Shown: piece by piece, positions 33,375-34,140 of the stretch | Layout of the letters: each line of letters opens with the position of its first letter | Numbering within the stretch: the first letter of the stretch is position 1 | Source of the DNA: Methylomonas lenta | GTDB taxonomy: Bacteria; Pseudomonadota; Gammaproteobacteria; Methylococcales; Methylomonadaceae | Length of the DNA stretch: 34,140 nt | Assembly (NCBI RefSeq): GCF_001644015.1 | Contig: NZ_LUUI01000170.1 | Coordinates: 1 to 34,140, forward strand | Reading direction: 5' to 3' | The notes under the pieces: generated by a model | What the model was told of the DNA's origin: nothing | Databases searched by the model: none | What the model saw: the letters and a program-made list of their open reading frames with translations, nothing else | Made by a program: the position numbers and the translations under genes

Positions 33375-33658
33375 AATCTGACACCCTGAGCTTTTGCCAG
33401 GTTGTAAATAGGCTTGTCTTTTCCTGGTTCTTTTACCACCAGATCAACGGCTAAATCTAAACTGTCTTCTAGCGCAATCTTGCAACGCAATTCTGACATT
33501 AAGGTACCTCGGTGTGTGGCTTCGACATACAAATCAACGTCGCCGCCACGTTTGGTGTCATCCAAACGTGATCCAAAAAGCCAAATTAACGCATCTTCCC
33601 CAAAGTTTTGGCTAGTCGATTTACGGATTATGTCTATTTGTGTACTGGATAATCTCAT
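33371..33658 (-). CDS. mntA: MntA-type minimal nucleotidyltransferase antitoxin (third module)
   Basis: 95 residues with GS-x9-DxD at G29, S30, D40 and D42 (FGSRLDDTKRGGDVDL). Related to but clearly diverged from the two other MntA copies. It forms the first gene of this module, overlapping the HEPN frame by 4 bases. If the toxin frameshift is inactivating, this gene is an orphan. ATG start; no clear promoter identified upstream. Confidence 0.85.
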   Translation of the reverse strand: MRLSSTQIDIIRKSTSQNFGEDALIWLFGSRLDDTKRGGDVDLYVEATHRGTLMSELRCKIALEDSLDLAVDLVVKEPGKDKPIYNLAKAQGVRL

Positions 33659-34132
33659 GTCTCTATCTTTATAGATGTCTGTGTGTCGCTTGTTTGCAAA
33701 TCGGCATCCTATATTTTAGCAATGAGTTCGACGTATTTTTTCATAAGTGATTTTTGATCCGCTTTATCCTGCACTATTGATAGCTCTTTGATTTTTGCGA
33801 AAGTTTCGATCTTCACAGTGTCACATGTATCAAAAATTGCACATTAAGCATGCAAAATTGTTATCTATAAAGGCCACCTGCCAATGTAGCCGCATTTATA
33901 CTTTTCGCAGATAAATAGTTACTGTTAAGGTAGACACGCATTCCGGTCGCACTGTTTTTAAAGCAATATAATTTCGGTCACACCTAACCAGCCATTCACA
34001 AGAAACTGATTAACCATTACAGGTAAACTAACATCGTGGGCGCGCATTTTAGCACTTCATCAAGTCAAGCCCATTGGGTCGCAGCGAAGATATCCCGCCT
34101 ACTGTGATTATTAGAACTACCTAGGAATGCGC
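33659..34132. other. Intergenic stretch with a possible gene remnant
   Basis: No complete gene is visible. On the minus strand, 33843-33710 is an open frame of about 43 codons ending QKSLMKKYVELIAKI. Its coding look (lysine- and isoleucine-rich, amphipathic) could mean the 3' end of a lost gene or a tiny protein from a GTG at 33816, but no family is recognised. The rest is AT-rich with scattered short inverted repeats (TTGCA / TGCAA near 33837-33856). It should contain the promoter of the mntA-HEPN module on the minus strand. Confidence 0.35.
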
Positions 34133-34140
34133 ATGAAACA
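34133..34140 (+). CDS. Possible start of a plus-strand gene cut by the window edge
   Basis: An ATG lies 8 bases from the window end and is preceded by AGGA with about 7 bases of spacing. Only two codons (Met-Lys) are visible, so neither frame nor product can be verified. Confidence 0.25.

Noticed and set aside
29967-33658. An insertion sequence or transposon as the cause of the duplications.
   Set aside because: No transposase frame, terminal inverted repeats or target duplications were found between or beside the repeats.
1-34140. CRISPR array, tRNA or rRNA genes.
   Set aside because: No regularly spaced repeats with spacers, cloverleaf-like sequences or rRNA segments were noticed on either strand.

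Overview
The window reads as a gammaproteobacterial chromosome segment. The RimO, DsrC/TusB and Mfd proteins are close to enterobacterial family members in layout and motifs. A DsrC with two C-terminal cysteines beside a TusB would fit a methanotroph or a sulfur-metabolising relative, but this placement is inferred from gene content only. There are three zones.

(1) Housekeeping block, 1-6911. A minus-strand set runs gdx/sugE-like exporter, tusB/dsrH, dsrC, rimO, with overlapping or closely spaced genes. It is divergent from a plus-strand YcgR-like c-di-GMP receptor and mfd. The Mfd protein carries an unusual in-frame insertion made of two degenerate 17-residue repeats.

(2) Cell-surface polysaccharide locus, about 6945-29970, entirely on the minus strand and read right to left from an O-antigen ABC exporter ATPase (wzt). 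It encodes a PAPS-type sulfotransferase, three methyltransferases, three GT4 and five GT2 glycosyltransferases, an OafA-like acyltransferase with an SGNH domain, the GDP-L-fucose pair gmd-fcl plus a second gmd-like dehydratase, and an atypical SDR. A GtrB-like polyprenyl-phosphate glycosyltransferase, a small four-helix DMT transporter, a methyltransferase and a polytopic membrane protein with a C-terminal beta domain lie together and look like a three-component periplasmic glycosylation system. Many neighbours overlap by 1-4 bases, so long co-transcribed units are likely. No wzm, wzx or wzy is visible.

(3) Toxin-antitoxin and gene-fragment array, 29967-33658, just upstream of wzt. In the direction of transcription the order is MntA-HepT(frameshifted)-wzt fragment-MntA-HepT(truncated)-small antitoxin-zeta toxin-wzt fragment with stop codons-MntA-HepT(intact)-intact wzt. 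Each of the three wzt 5' ends sits directly behind the 3' end of a toxin gene. An approximately 890-base direct repeat accounts for part of this. I read it as the scar of repeated recombination at the 5' end of wzt and regard it as the most unusual structure here. The last approximately 480 bases hold no convincing complete gene; a plus-strand gene may begin at 34133.
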